The translations under genes were made by a program, and so were the position numbers. Below, in pieces: positions 48,827-57,991 of a stretch of 64,000 bases of DNA. Positions within the stretch are counted from its first letter, which is position 1. Each line of letters opens with the position of its first letter. The notes beneath the pieces were generated by a model. It saw only the letters and a list, made by a program, of their open reading frames with translations, was not told the origin of the DNA and did no database searches. This DNA is from Marinobacter salexigens (lineage in GTDB: Bacteria > Pseudomonadota > Gammaproteobacteria > Pseudomonadales > Oleiphilaceae): assembly GCF_018860765.1 (NCBI RefSeq), contig NZ_JAHKPV010000021.1:427845-491844 (forward strand). Reading direction: 5' to 3'.

Positions 48827-50452
48827 TTAATCGGAAAACTGGCTTCTCAGCACGTGTTTTTGCAATTTCCCCGTCGATGTCTTCGGCAAGTCGTCCATAA
48901 ATACAATTTTTCTGGGTACTTTGAAGCCCGCCAGATTTGCCCGACAATAAGTTTCGATGTCCGCTGCTGTAAGGTGATCGTTGCCGGATTTCAACGTTAT
49001 AAACGCACAGGGGATTTCACCCCAGTGGTTATCGGGTGCTGCAACAACGGCAGCCTCCAGTACCGCAGGATGGTCGTAGAGTGTACTTTCCACCTCGAGG
49101 GTCGAAATATTCTCTCCACCCGAAATGATAATGTCTTTGGAGCGGTCCTTTATTTCCACGTAGCCATCGGTGTGCCATACGCCCAAATCTCCAGTATGGA
49201 ACCAGCCTCCGGCGAAGGATTTGGTAGTTTCCTCCGGGTTATTCAGATACCCCTTCATAACGGAATTGCCCCGCACAAAAAGCTCACCAATCGCTTTACC
49301 ATTTTGCTCCACTGGCTCGAGGGTCACAGGGTCTGCCACCATCATATCCGCCATGGACAATGACAGTATCCCCTGCCGGGCCATTTTCGCCGCTTTGTCC
49401 TTGCCATCCAGGGAATGCCACTCATCCTGGAATTCACAGATCAGGCTGGGGCCATAGGTTTCGGTCAAACCATACAGGTGTACTACTTTCACCCCCATGG
49501 ATTCCATAGCTGCAATCGTTGCCGCAGGAGGTGCCGCACCACCGGTAGCTGCCGTGACAAGCTGGCTGAACGGCTTTTTATGTTCTTCAGGGGCGTTGAT
49601 AAGCATATTCAGCACAACCGGTGCAGCGCAGAGATGGGTTACCCCGTGCTCGGCAATGGCATCGTATATTGGCTTCGGTTGCGGAGCACGCAGGCATACA
49701 TGAGTACCGGCCACAGCGGTTACCGCCCATGGATAGCACCAACCGTTGCAATGAAACATCGGCAGTGTCCAAAGATAAACGGCACCGGACGGCAACCCAA
49801 AGCCGATGATATTGCTCAAAGCATTCAAGTGCGCGCCTCGATGGTGATAAACCACACCTTTCGGGTTTCCTGTGGTGCCCGACGTGTAGTTCAGGGCAAT
49901 TGCCTGCCACTCATCGTCGGGCATATCCCACGCGAACTTATCATCGCCGGTAGCCAGCAAATCTTCATAGGTCATCTTGCCAATCAACTCGCCACCAGCG
50001 AAGTTGGGATCATCAACATCAATTACGATCGGTTTGGCATCACATCCGGTAAGTGCATCACGGGACCGATCACTGTATTCCATGTCGGTGAAAAACACCT
50101 TTGCACGCCCATGGTTGAGCATGAATGTCATGGTTTTGGAATCAAGTCGGGTGTTCTGGGCGTTCAGAACAGCCCCAATCATTGGCACCGCAAAATGCAA
50201 CTCCAGCATTTCCGGAATGTTTGGTAGCAGTGCGGCCACTGTGTCCCCTTTCCGGACACCCAACTTACGCAATGCAGATGCCATCTTCAGGCATCGCTGA
50301 TAGGTTTCCGCCCACGTACGACGGATGCTGCCGTGGATAACCGCGGTACGGGTTGGATGCGCCAGAGCCGTTCTCTGAATAAATGAAATCGGCGTCAGGG
50401 GCGTGTAGCTAGCATCTGTTTTATCGAGCCCGAGCTCAAACATGTTTTCCAT
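48827..50452 (-). CDS. AMP-forming acyl-CoA synthetase
   Basis: 541 residues of the ANL superfamily. The P-loop is YTSGTTGNPKGVVYHHRG (about 182-199); later motifs are VVHLYGLTETYGP, GWFHTGDLGV and STGKLQKHVL with the catalytic Lys. It resembles the medium-chain and DmdB-like ligases. It would activate a carboxylic acid to its CoA ester for the island's other enzymes. It follows the permease gene by 44 bases, likely co-transcribed. The acid it uses cannot be read from sequence. Confidence 0.88.
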   Translation of the reverse strand: MENMFELGLDKTDASYTPLTPISFIQRTALAHPTRTAVIHGSIRRTWAETYQRCLKMASALRKLGVRKGDTVAALLPNIPEMLELHFAVPMIGAVLNAQNTRLDSKTMTFMLNHGRAKVFFTDMEYSDRSRDALTGCDAKPIVIDVDDPNFAGGELIGKMTYEDLLATGDDKFAWDMPDDEWQAIALNYTSGTTGNPKGVVYHHRGAHLNALSNIIGFGLPSGAVYLWTLPMFHCNGWCYPWAVTAVAGTHVCLRAPQPKPIYDAIAEHGVTHLCAAPVVLNMLINAPEEHKKPFSQLVTAATGGAAPPAATIAAMESMGVKVVHLYGLTETYGPSLICEFQDEWHSLDGKDKAAKMARQGILSLSMADMMVADPVTLEPVEQNGKAIGELFVRGNSVMKGYLNNPEETTKSFAGGWFHTGDLGVWHTDGYVEIKDRSKDIIISGGENISTLEVESTLYDHPAVLEAAVVAAPDNHWGEIPCAFITLKSGNDHLTAADIETYCRANLAGFKVPRKIVFMDDLPKTSTGKLQKHVLRSQFSD

Positions 50453-50496
50453 TGTGTTAAACCTTTAGTTGTTCTTTCAAACAAGCTTTGTCGCGA

Positions 50497-51903
50497 TCAA
50501 TTAGTTTTTTCGGTTACTGAATCGTCCGCTGTCTCTTCACTGTCTTGGTGATGAGTTGCTACGTAGGCGTCCGCAAACCAGTTCTTCTCGAGGAAGAACC
50601 AGAGTACAAGGCCGACTCCCAGCCCCCAGGCCGCACCCTGCACGGCTAGCACCGAACCGACGATAACAGCAATGCCACGCTCAAGGTTGGTCTGGCGATC
50701 CAGCATTTCGATAGCCAAATATCCGCATAGATAACCCTGAATCAATAGCGTCAGCGCCATACCGATGTTCAGGCCCGGCTTGAACAAGGTCACTACAGGC
50801 ACCAGCACAACAGCGATTGTCATACCCCAGTACAGACTGGTCGCACCACCCCAATAACTGTCCATCACCGAACGTGGGTTGTTCATGTAGCGGTTAATCA
50901 CCAACGCTTGACCACCGGTCCACGCGGGGCCAGACAAGCTGATGAAGGGCGCAAAGATCGCGTGCACAAAGTTGCGAATCCCGACGATGATGCTGTTACG
51001 GCGCGGGCTGAATACCAGCTTTTCGTCCTTGCGAACAGCATCGGCATTTTTGAACAGGGAGTCCATTACCAGAATGTCGCCAAAGGCAATAATGTAAGCC
51101 GCCAGCGCCAAAGGGATGGCATCAATAAAGTACTGCAGTGGCGGCATACCCAACCCGAAGATGCTGTATTCGCTCAAGATAATGCCCATGGGAATGGTGG
51201 TGAACCCCCACTCAATGACCGGCGTATCTACCTCACCGATGATCATGCCCAAGACGTAAGCAAACAGGAAAGGCACAGCAATGCCGTATTGAGCTACAAA
51301 GCGGAAAAAACCGTAGCGTGCACGCAAGGGACCGGCGGTTTCCGAGAACAACATGAAGAACCCCAGAACCGCGCCGGTCAGAATGGTAATTGGCATGGTC
51401 CAGACCCGACCGTCTGAGCCAAACTCTCCCATAATGGCCGAAATACCCGCACCAATTAAAATCCCGGATTTCAATGACGCAGGCATTTTTCGCACCAGCG
51501 CGTCAGCCCCCTTGAACACCCCGAGGCCAAGAAAAACACCTGAGACGGTTAGCTGTAAGGCAATTAACGCCAGTATTCTGGCGTCCCCCTCTGGATAGCT
51601 CGATAAAAAGGCTACATACAAGGGAATCCCGGCTGTAATCCAACCGGCAACCGTGGGGTCACCGAAATGCGTGTGTACCAGATAGAGAATGTTGTTGAGG
51701 AGGACAAAAGCAACCGCAATTTCAAACGGAATCCCCAGAACAGATGTCATTAATGCAGTAATACTCAGAGGAACGACACACAAGATCGCACCTTGCAGAA
51801 TATCCGGAATCTCTATTTTGTAATGTACAAAGGGCACACGAAGGTTTAGCGCGCCCAAGGCTGACGGCTGTTCACCGCCAGTTGATCTCTTTTTTAGGGA
51901 CAT
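50497..51903 (-). CDS. Multi-span permease of uncertain family
   Basis: 468 residues, 11-14 hydrophobic segments, no signal peptide. Segments such as GDILVMDSLFKNADAVRKDE and FAPFISLSGPAWTGGQAL suggest an NCS2/SulP-like fold (nucleobase, benzoate or sulfate type transporters), but I cannot name the family. Its place in front of an acyl-CoA ligase gene suggests uptake of an organic acid. GGAG is ten bases upstream. Two copies of the island's 16-bp motif lie in its promoter region. Confidence 0.7.
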   Translation of the reverse strand: MSLKKRSTGGEQPSALGALNLRVPFVHYKIEIPDILQGAILCVVPLSITALMTSVLGIPFEIAVAFVLLNNILYLVHTHFGDPTVAGWITAGIPLYVAFLSSYPEGDARILALIALQLTVSGVFLGLGVFKGADALVRKMPASLKSGILIGAGISAIMGEFGSDGRVWTMPITILTGAVLGFFMLFSETAGPLRARYGFFRFVAQYGIAVPFLFAYVLGMIIGEVDTPVIEWGFTTIPMGIILSEYSIFGLGMPPLQYFIDAIPLALAAYIIAFGDILVMDSLFKNADAVRKDEKLVFSPRRNSIIVGIRNFVHAIFAPFISLSGPAWTGGQALVINRYMNNPRSVMDSYWGGATSLYWGMTIAVVLVPVVTLFKPGLNIGMALTLLIQGYLCGYLAIEMLDRQTNLERGIAVIVGSVLAVQGAAWGLGVGLVLWFFLEKNWFADAYVATHHQDSEETADDSVTEKTN

Positions 51904-51991
51904 TGTTGTTGTTCTCCATCCAACTGAATTTCGAATTGCATAGCGAAGAGATTATCTCCGCCCAAATACTAGTCACTAACACCTTCCCAAT

Positions 51992-52007
51992 CAAGGGTTT
52001 TTACTCG
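51992..52007. promoter_or_regulatory. Island motif copy 1 (permease promoter, proximal)
   Basis: CAAGGG-TTTT-TACTCG, with AAT before and A after. The flanks match those of copy 3 at 54500-54515. A -10-like TAGTAT (51966-51971, minus strand) has its centre 31 bases away. Confidence 0.5.
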
Positions 52008-52013
52008 AAAAAT

Positions 52014-52029
52014 AAAGCATATATACTTA
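52014..52029. promoter_or_regulatory. Island motif copy 2 (permease promoter, distal)
   Basis: AAAGCA-TATA-TACTTA. Its centre is 22 bases from copy 1, two helical turns, so dimers would sit on the same face of the DNA. Confidence 0.45.
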
Positions 52030-52104
52030 ATATAGGATGCCACTCAACAGCACGAGGACATTTCTTGTCATTGACCAGATGCTACACAGGTGAAAACTGG
52101 AGGT

Positions 52105-54447
52105 TCAGGAGCCCGGAACAGCTTCGCTACGGATTGCGGGCGGTGAAAAGGCACCCATCGGCATAGTCGAAGCATCCCCCTCGAACAATTCAACTTCCAC
52201 GAGGCATGACAAGGCACTAGGTCCTTGGGCCAGGCGGGATGTTCCTTGATCTCGAGTAAGAACATTTGGGTTACCATGCCGGCAAGATATCGCTGAATCT
52301 TCCGGCAGTGGCGGGTCAAACCAGGCTCCTGTACTCAGCTGCAATACTCTTGGGCGCACCTCGTCACTCACGACGGCAGAGCATAAACAGGCGCCCCGTC
52401 CGTTAAAGAGGCGAACCAGGCTGCCGTCTACTATATTTCTGGCCTTTGCATCAACCGGGTGAATGACTACAGGCTCTCGGCCATTTATTTTCGACTTGCG
52501 ACTATAAGAACCGTGATCCAATTGAGAGTGCAGTTTGTTTTTCGGCTGGTTGGATATCAGGTGCAAAGGGTATTCAGGGGATTCCTGCCCTAACCACTCT
52601 TTGGGCTCACTCCAAAATGGAAAGCCCGGGCATTCTTCATAACCAAAGCCCGCGACAGTTTCAGAGAATATCTCTATTTTTCCACTTGGCGTTCCAAGTG
52701 GATTCGCCTCAGGATTCTCGCGGAAGGCTTTCATTAATACCTGTGGTTCTTTCGGCATCGAGTTTTCGAACCAACCTTTTGCCTTGAATGCCTCAAAGGT
52801 TGGCAGTTCAATACCACTGCCACTCGCCTTCTGCCGGGTCTCGTCATAAATAACCTGCAACCATTGCTCTTCATCGCGGCCTTCGGTGAAGGCTTCTCGC
52901 GCGCCTAACTCTTCTGCCAGCGCGCTGAATATTTCATAATCCGTCAGGCTTTGACCTACGGGCTCAGCAGCTTTTTGCATGTACACAAGGAAAGGATCCC
53001 GACTGGATGAAGCAATGTCATTACGTTCTAAAAAGGTCGCTGCCGGCAACACTATATCTGCGTGTTTAGCCTGAGCATTCCAGCACCATTCATGCACAAT
53101 AATCGTTTCAGGTTTCTGCCATGCCCTTCTCATGCGCACGAGATTCTGATGGTGATGAAACGGGTTACCACCCGCCCAGTAAACCAACCGAATGTCCGGA
53201 TAGGTTCCAACCATGCCGTTATACTCAAAGCGCTTACCGGGGTGAAGAAGCAGGTCCGTAATTCTAGCGACAGGAATAAAGCTCTCTATCGGGTTTTTAC
53301 CTTGGGGAAGAGAGGCACCAGGAATGCCTTGGTAGTTAGCACCGATAGCATTCATGGCGCTATACCCAAAACCAATACCACCGCCAGGTAGCCCCAGCTG
53401 ACCCAACATGGAAGCAACTGCGATTGCGGCCCAATAAGGCTGCTCACCGTTGTCCTGTCGGGTAAGAGACCAGCTCACAGAGATCATAGTGCGCTGGCGA
53501 GCCATATCCCGCGCCAAATCTCGAATGCGGGTAGCTGGGATTCCCGTCTTGGTCGCGGCCCAAGAGCAGTCTTTAACGACACCATCAATCTCGCCCATAA
53601 AGTACTGCTGAAAGCGTTCGTAGCCCACGGTATAGGTCAACAAAAACTCAGTATCTGCCAGATTTTCGGTGTGGAGGGTGTGAGCAATACCCAGTAGAAG
53701 AGCCACATCACTACCCGGATAAAGAGCGACCCAGTCTGCGTTCATTTCATCGAGAACATCTGAACGCAAGGGACTAACATTAACAACCTTTACCCCGTTA
53801 GAAGCCGCATCCAGCATGCACTGCTTCTGCACATGACGACCAACCCCTCCATTCGTCACCTGACCATTTCTGGCCGGTGCCCCACCAAATGCCACGAACA
53901 GGTTTGTGTGCTCCTTGATAATGTCCCAACTGGTGGCACCATTGACCATTGAATAGAAGTCTCCAAGCACATGAGGCAAAGTGACTTCAGCCGCTGCATA
54001 GCTGTATGTGTTTAGTGAGTACGTGTACCCACCAACAGAGTTGAGAAATCTCTTTAGCTGGCTCTGAGCATGATGAAAACGGCCTGCGCTGGACCAGCCG
54101 TAGGACCCACCATAGATGGCTTGATTACCATATCGGTCTCGAACGCGATCTAGCTCGCCCACCACCAGCTTGATTGCTCTAGGCCAGGACACCTCAACAA
54201 ACTCATCGGCTCCCCGGGCCCCCTCTGCATTTCCCGGCCCGTTTTCCAGCCATCCACGGCGAACCATTGGCTTTTTAATACGCATGGGCCCGTCCAGCAC
54301 ATCGACCATACCCTGTCCGATGGGCGACGGATCTTCATCCCGCTCAAATCCTTCGAGAGCGGTAATACGACCGTCCTCTGCATGAACTCGATAGGTACCC
54401 CAATGACTACTGGTAAGCGTCCCTTTTTTCGCGTGCTCAAATGACAT
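52105..54447 (-). CDS. Molybdopterin oxidoreductase, BisC/DMSO-reductase-like
   Basis: 780 residues from the chosen ATG at 54447, preceded by GAGGG; longer starts to 54498 are open but weak. The length fits cytoplasmic biotin sulfoxide reductase, and there is no Tat signal. GGSYGWSSAGRFHHAQ carries the Ser that binds molybdenum in this family. It probably reduces an S-oxide or N-oxide; whether it serves the neighbouring acyl-CoA pathway is unknown. The upstream gap has two island motif copies and is shared with the thioesterase gene. Confidence 0.85.
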   Translation of the reverse strand: MSFEHAKKGTLTSSHWGTYRVHAEDGRITALEGFERDEDPSPIGQGMVDVLDGPMRIKKPMVRRGWLENGPGNAEGARGADEFVEVSWPRAIKLVVGELDRVRDRYGNQAIYGGSYGWSSAGRFHHAQSQLKRFLNSVGGYTYSLNTYSYAAAEVTLPHVLGDFYSMVNGATSWDIIKEHTNLFVAFGGAPARNGQVTNGGVGRHVQKQCMLDAASNGVKVVNVSPLRSDVLDEMNADWVALYPGSDVALLLGIAHTLHTENLADTEFLLTYTVGYERFQQYFMGEIDGVVKDCSWAATKTGIPATRIRDLARDMARQRTMISVSWSLTRQDNGEQPYWAAIAVASMLGQLGLPGGGIGFGYSAMNAIGANYQGIPGASLPQGKNPIESFIPVARITDLLLHPGKRFEYNGMVGTYPDIRLVYWAGGNPFHHHQNLVRMRRAWQKPETIIVHEWCWNAQAKHADIVLPAATFLERNDIASSSRDPFLVYMQKAAEPVGQSLTDYEIFSALAEELGAREAFTEGRDEEQWLQVIYDETRQKASGSGIELPTFEAFKAKGWFENSMPKEPQVLMKAFRENPEANPLGTPSGKIEIFSETVAGFGYEECPGFPFWSEPKEWLGQESPEYPLHLISNQPKNKLHSQLDHGSYSRKSKINGREPVVIHPVDAKARNIVDGSLVRLFNGRGACLCSAVVSDEVRPRVLQLSTGAWFDPPLPEDSAISCRHGNPNVLTRDQGTSRLAQGPSALSCLVEVELFEGDASTMPMGAFSPPAIRSEAVPGS

Positions 54448-54499
54448 GGGTTGAGCCCTCTTCATTTTGTTATTAGGAAAAGACAGCATAGACCACAAT

Positions 54500-54515
54500 C
54501 AAGTATTTGTACTCG
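54500..54515. promoter_or_regulatory. Island motif copy 3 (molybdoenzyme promoter)
   Basis: CAAGTA-TTTG-TACTCG, 53 bases before the molybdoenzyme ATG. With flanks AAT and A it is nearly the same string as copy 1. Confidence 0.5.
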
Positions 54516-54553
54516 ATTTATGTTAATTTAACTGATGACAAACACTCATACCT

Positions 54554-54569
54554 GAAGGGTATATACTCA
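54554..54569. promoter_or_regulatory. Island motif copy 4 (thioesterase side)
   Basis: GAAGGG-TATA-TACTCA. Its centre is 54 bases (about five turns) from copy 3. It lies 136 bases upstream of the thioesterase ATG. Confidence 0.45.
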
Positions 54570-54638
54570 ATCACAGCGGAGAGTGGTACGATGTATCTAT
54601 GCAAAAGCTGGCGTACCATCTAGGAAGGGACGGCCAAT

Positions 54639-54667
54639 TTGACATACTTACTGCCGTGCGCAATGCT
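54639..54667 (+). promoter_or_regulatory. Possible promoter of the thioesterase gene
   Basis: A perfect -35 TTGACA (54639-54644), 17 bases, then a poor -10 AATGCT (54662-54667). The weak -10 would fit a need for an activator. Confidence 0.4.
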
Positions 54668-54704
54668 CCGGCTCCGTTAGTCCAGACCAAAGGGGGAAGC
54701 GAAA

Positions 54705-55130
54705 ATGACAGCTGGCGTGACTAAAGATTGGACTCTGGAACAGTTTCCGCATCGCACCTATGACAAGCTGCGCTATGCGGATACGGATCGACAGGGTCAT
54801 GTGAACAATGCGGTATTTTCAACGTTTATTGAAACTGGGCGAGTTGAGCTGATCTACGATTCGGAAGCACCACTCACTTCACCTGATACCTCCTTCGTAA
54901 TCGTCAATTTGAATCTGCAACTACGCGCTGAAATTCGCTGGCCAGGAACCGTCGATATTGGAACGGCCGTCACGCGTGTTGGCAACAGCTCGATACAGCT
55001 ATATCAGGGCATCTTTCAAGATGGGGTGTGTTGCGCGACCGCTGAAACGGTGATTGTTTGCGTTGACGATAACACCCAAAGACCGACCAGGTTACCGGAC
55101 ACTGCAAGAGAAAACCTCGCTCGGCTTTAA
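54705..55130 (+). CDS. Acyl-CoA thioesterase, 4HBT hotdog family
   Basis: 141 residues, one hotdog domain. The YbgC-like motif RYADTDRQGHVNNA (about 23-36) holds the catalytic Asp. It would release CoA from a short acyl or hydroxybenzoyl-type thioester. It is convergent with the response-regulator gene (18 bases apart) and divergent from the molybdoenzyme gene. GGGGAAGCGAAA precedes the ATG. Confidence 0.85.
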   Translation: MTAGVTKDWTLEQFPHRTYDKLRYADTDRQGHVNNAVFSTFIETGRVELIYDSEAPLTSPDTSFVIVNLNLQLRAEIRWPGTVDIGTAVTRVGNSSIQLYQGIFQDGVCCATAETVIVCVDDNTQRPTRLPDTARENLARL

Positions 55131-55148
55131 CCCGCTGTGCGCTTGGAT

Positions 55149-55787
55149 TTACAAGCTTGTAATACCCTGTACCAGCCCCAGCGCGATGGCTACCTGTACC
55201 AGTTCCGCAAACGAATCTACTTTCATCTTTGCGGTCATATTGGCCCGGTGGCCTTCAACTGTTTTCCTGTTAATACCGAGCTCGTCTGCTGCTTCCTGAT
55301 TAGACAGCCCCTTAACGATCAACTCTAGTACTTGGCGCTCTCTGCGAGTCAAACGCTCATAACAGTCTCGTATACGAGACTGTGAGCGACGATGAACAGA
55401 CCGGCTCCGATCTCTTTCCAATGCATCATGCACATGATCGATCAGGGTTTGGTCATCAAATGGTTTTTCAATAAATGTGATGGCACCTTGAGTCAGAGCC
55501 GTCACCGCCATATCGACATTACCGTGGGCCGAAATCATGATTACCGGAAGCTCAACATTGTATTCCGGCAGCTTTTTCTGAGCGTTAATGCCGCTCAATC
55601 CTGGCATTCGCACATCCATCACGATACAACCACTCGCGCCGGTATCGAAAGCCTCAAAGAACGCCATCGCATTCTCGTAGGTTTGAACATTGAGACCTAC
55701 AGACTCAAGTAACCACTTCAATGAATCTCTCACGTCCGTGTCGTCATCAATAACGAAAACAGTTTGTGCGTCGTTTTTAGAGGTCAT
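55149..55787 (-). CDS. FixJ-type response regulator
   Basis: 212 residues. The receiver domain has acidic pocket VIDDD (12-16), phospho-acceptor Asp58 in VMDVRMPG and Lys in FIEKPF (about 108); the C-terminal LuxR/FixJ helix-turn-helix is LTRRERQVLELIVKGLSNQE through KTVEGHRANM. It follows the sensor gene by six bases on the same strand. It is the only DNA-binding regulator in the 48.8-64 kb island, so it is the best candidate to bind the repeated 16-bp motif. Confidence 0.93.
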   Translation of the reverse strand: MTSKNDAQTVFVIDDDTDVRDSLKWLLESVGLNVQTYENAMAFFEAFDTGASGCIVMDVRMPGLSGINAQKKLPEYNVELPVIMISAHGNVDMAVTALTQGAITFIEKPFDDQTLIDHVHDALERDRSRSVHRRSQSRIRDCYERLTRRERQVLELIVKGLSNQEAADELGINRKTVEGHRANMTAKMKVDSFAELVQVAIALGLVQGITSL

Positions 55788-55793
55788 GAATTA

Positions 55794-57335
55794 TCAGTCA
55801 GTAATATTGAGAGTAAATGAAAAACGTGCGCCGCCCGTAGGGAGGTTTTCTGCCCAAAGCTCGCCACCAAGATTCTCTACCAATGAACGGCTTATGGCCA
55901 GCCCCATTCCGAGCCCCGTTTCCTTGGTTGAAAAAAAACGATCAAAAAGACGAGACATATCCACCTCGGAAATACCCCGCCCCTGATCCTCAACTTCTAC
56001 TCTTAATTGCCCACTTTCATGAGGTGCGACTCTGACTCGCACAATGGCAGCGTCGTCACGACGATCAGCAGAAGCACTCGCCTCTACAGCATTCACGATC
56101 AGGTTCAACACTACCTGTTCCAACTGCACCCGATCACCTTTAACGTCTGGCAAATTCAAGTCGGGCTCAAACACTACAGACACGTTGTGCCTTTCAGCCG
56201 TACTTTCGCAAAAGTTGATCATTTCGCCAATCAGATCCGGTAAATTGAGGCGAGTAACGACTGGCTCCTGCTTTCTCGTGAAATCCATCATCCGATGGAT
56301 GATCTCACCTGCTCTCAACGCCGTCCGGATGCTTCGAGTAATCGGCAGTTCTATATCGCTCCACGAGAGAGTGGGCTTGCCCGCAAAACGGCGCTCAATA
56401 CCCCGGAGATAATTCACCATAGCGGAGAGTGGCTGATTCAACTCATGGGCCAGACTCGATGCCAGTTCGCCCATCGTGACCAGCCGGCTGGCGTGGTCAA
56501 TTTCGGCCTGATACTGCTTTAGTTGGTCTTCGGCTGCTTTTTTCTCGGTGAGATCGTGAGCGACCAGTGAGAAATACTCAATATCCCCATGCAAGGAGCG
56601 GTGAGCCAAGAGCTCAAGCAGGACCGGTATGCGAGATGCATTCAGATTTTGCATCGCCAACTCTCCACGCCAACTCCCTGTTTCCTTTGCTGCTGGAAAG
56701 CCTTCATCCATCAAGGTGGCAAGGCCTTTTTCGGTCACAAGCCTCGATAGCGGGAAAGAGCTGTATTCCATGCACTCCATTTCAAGAGCTTTCCGGGCGG
56801 CTTCGTTCAGGTGCGAAACGGTAAAATCCAAATTGGCAAATATAACCAGATCTTGAGTGCTCTCCAGCACCCGCGCCAAACGCCGGCTTGCTTTATCTGC
56901 CATGATTCGGTGGGTGGCATCCCGAGACACCACAAGGATTTCCCGAATATCATTGGTCTCTGGGTCTCGAATGGTCCGGCTGGTACTTTCCAACCAGATA
57001 TAGTGTCCATCTTTACAGCGAAAACGATAAGTATGGGTATACAAACCCCGGTCATAACTCACCGTGGGTGCCCGTAACCGGAAGTCTTCTACGTCGTCTG
57101 GATGGTAGAGATCGTAAGCCGAGATACCAACAATTTCTTCGACCGTATAACCCAGCAAATGCGTCACCGCCGGAGACGCATAGATAAACAGCCAATCCTC
57201 CGGCGTGTGCCGGGAAATCATATCAGTAGACTGTTCAGCCATTTCCGCCAGCAAACGGTTACGCTCAGCGTCGTCGGTCAGTGCGGTAAGCCCCTCTTCC
57301 GGGGTGCGATTTTTCATGGGTAACGGTTTTTTCAT
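55794..57335 (-). CDS. Soluble PAS sensor histidine kinase (FixL-like)
   Basis: 513 residues, no membrane segment. Two PAS domains (about 30-150 and 160-275), then HisKA with the phospho-His in LASSLAHELNQPLSAM (about 295) and an ATPase domain with NLIVNAVEA and DQGRGISE, TKETGLGMGLAIS. It would phosphorylate the FixJ-like partner. No heme-binding His can be identified with confidence, so the signal is unknown. The start is uncertain: an 18-base duplication gives two in-frame ATGs (57335 and 57317). Confidence 0.92.
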   Translation of the reverse strand: MKKPLPMKNRTPEEGLTALTDDAERNRLLAEMAEQSTDMISRHTPEDWLFIYASPAVTHLLGYTVEEIVGISAYDLYHPDDVEDFRLRAPTVSYDRGLYTHTYRFRCKDGHYIWLESTSRTIRDPETNDIREILVVSRDATHRIMADKASRRLARVLESTQDLVIFANLDFTVSHLNEAARKALEMECMEYSSFPLSRLVTEKGLATLMDEGFPAAKETGSWRGELAMQNLNASRIPVLLELLAHRSLHGDIEYFSLVAHDLTEKKAAEDQLKQYQAEIDHASRLVTMGELASSLAHELNQPLSAMVNYLRGIERRFAGKPTLSWSDIELPITRSIRTALRAGEIIHRMMDFTRKQEPVVTRLNLPDLIGEMINFCESTAERHNVSVVFEPDLNLPDVKGDRVQLEQVVLNLIVNAVEASASADRRDDAAIVRVRVAPHESGQLRVEVEDQGRGISEVDMSRLFDRFFSTKETGLGMGLAISRSLVENLGGELWAENLPTGGARFSFTLNITD

Positions 57336-57386
57336 GGGTAACAGGTTCTCAGAACTCGGGTTGCCTGATCAGACCCTATTCTGACG

Positions 57387-57428
57387 GTCTCCGGGGCCCT
57401 TAGTCACAAGGCGTCAGGACCCCGAGAC
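57387..57428 (-). other. Hairpin between the hydrolase and sensor kinase genes
   Basis: An inverted repeat with CCCCG-AGAC and GTCTC-CGGGG arms (one bulge) lies four bases after the hydrolase stop. No T-run follows. It may reduce, not stop, read-through into the sensor gene. Confidence 0.35.
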
Positions 57429-57431
57429 TTA

Positions 57432-57977
57432 CTAGCGCAAGAACTCTTTGCTGAAGGCCTTGAATTGAGCCGCATCAGAACGTCGCATCCACTCGAACCC
57501 GACCATTTCTTTTGTGACAATTCTAGCACCGGCCTGCTCCATACGACGCAGTGCTATTTCGGTGTCGTATGAGTTACGTGCTGAGATAGCATCAGCCACC
57601 ACAAATACGTCCAACCCCTTCTCCAGCAACCTGATTACTGATTGCATAACACAGGCTTGAGACTCCATTCCGCACAGGACAACTTGCTTTCGATCATGCG
57701 CTTGGAATGCTTTTGCGAAACCGGGGTCGTCAATGCAGGAAAAGTAAGTTTTGCCGTATATATTGGCCGGGCCCACCAATTCACGCAAACCCTCCTCCGT
57801 AGGACCGAGACCATCCGGGTATTGTTCTGACCCCACCACTGGCACGTCCATAAGTCCTGCCAGGCGCACCAACCAACTGCAGCCACTCACCAGCTTGTCG
57901 GCTTCATGCACCCCACCCAATAGTCGGGCCTGAACATCAATAACAGCAACGATGGACTTCTCTTTATCCATTAACAT
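57432..57977 (-). CDS. Isochorismatase-family cysteine hydrolase
   Basis: 181 residues. The catalytic triad is visible as Asp14 (AVIDVQARLL), Lys76 (IYGKTYFS) and Cys109 (GMESQACVMQ). This family cleaves amides or vinyl ethers; the YcaC-like subgroup often has unknown substrates. GGAG six bases upstream supports the ATG at 57977. It follows the MaoC gene by 14 bases, likely in one operon running on to the sensor and regulator. Confidence 0.85.
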   Translation of the reverse strand: MLMDKEKSIVAVIDVQARLLGGVHEADKLVSGCSWLVRLAGLMDVPVVGSEQYPDGLGPTEEGLRELVGPANIYGKTYFSCIDDPGFAKAFQAHDRKQVVLCGMESQACVMQSVIRLLEKGLDVFVVADAISARNSYDTEIALRRMEQAGARIVTKEMVGFEWMRRSDAAQFKAFSKEFLR

Positions 57978-57991
57978 AATACTCTCCAGAC

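Noticed and set aside
49415-50227. 270-codon open frame on the plus strand
   Set aside because: Antisense to the acyl-CoA ligase, no domain; the ligase has all family motifs.
54584-54618. Inverted repeat TGGTACG / CGTACCA upstream of the thioesterase
   Set aside because: Seven-base arms with a 21-base gap occur once only; no second copy supports an operator.
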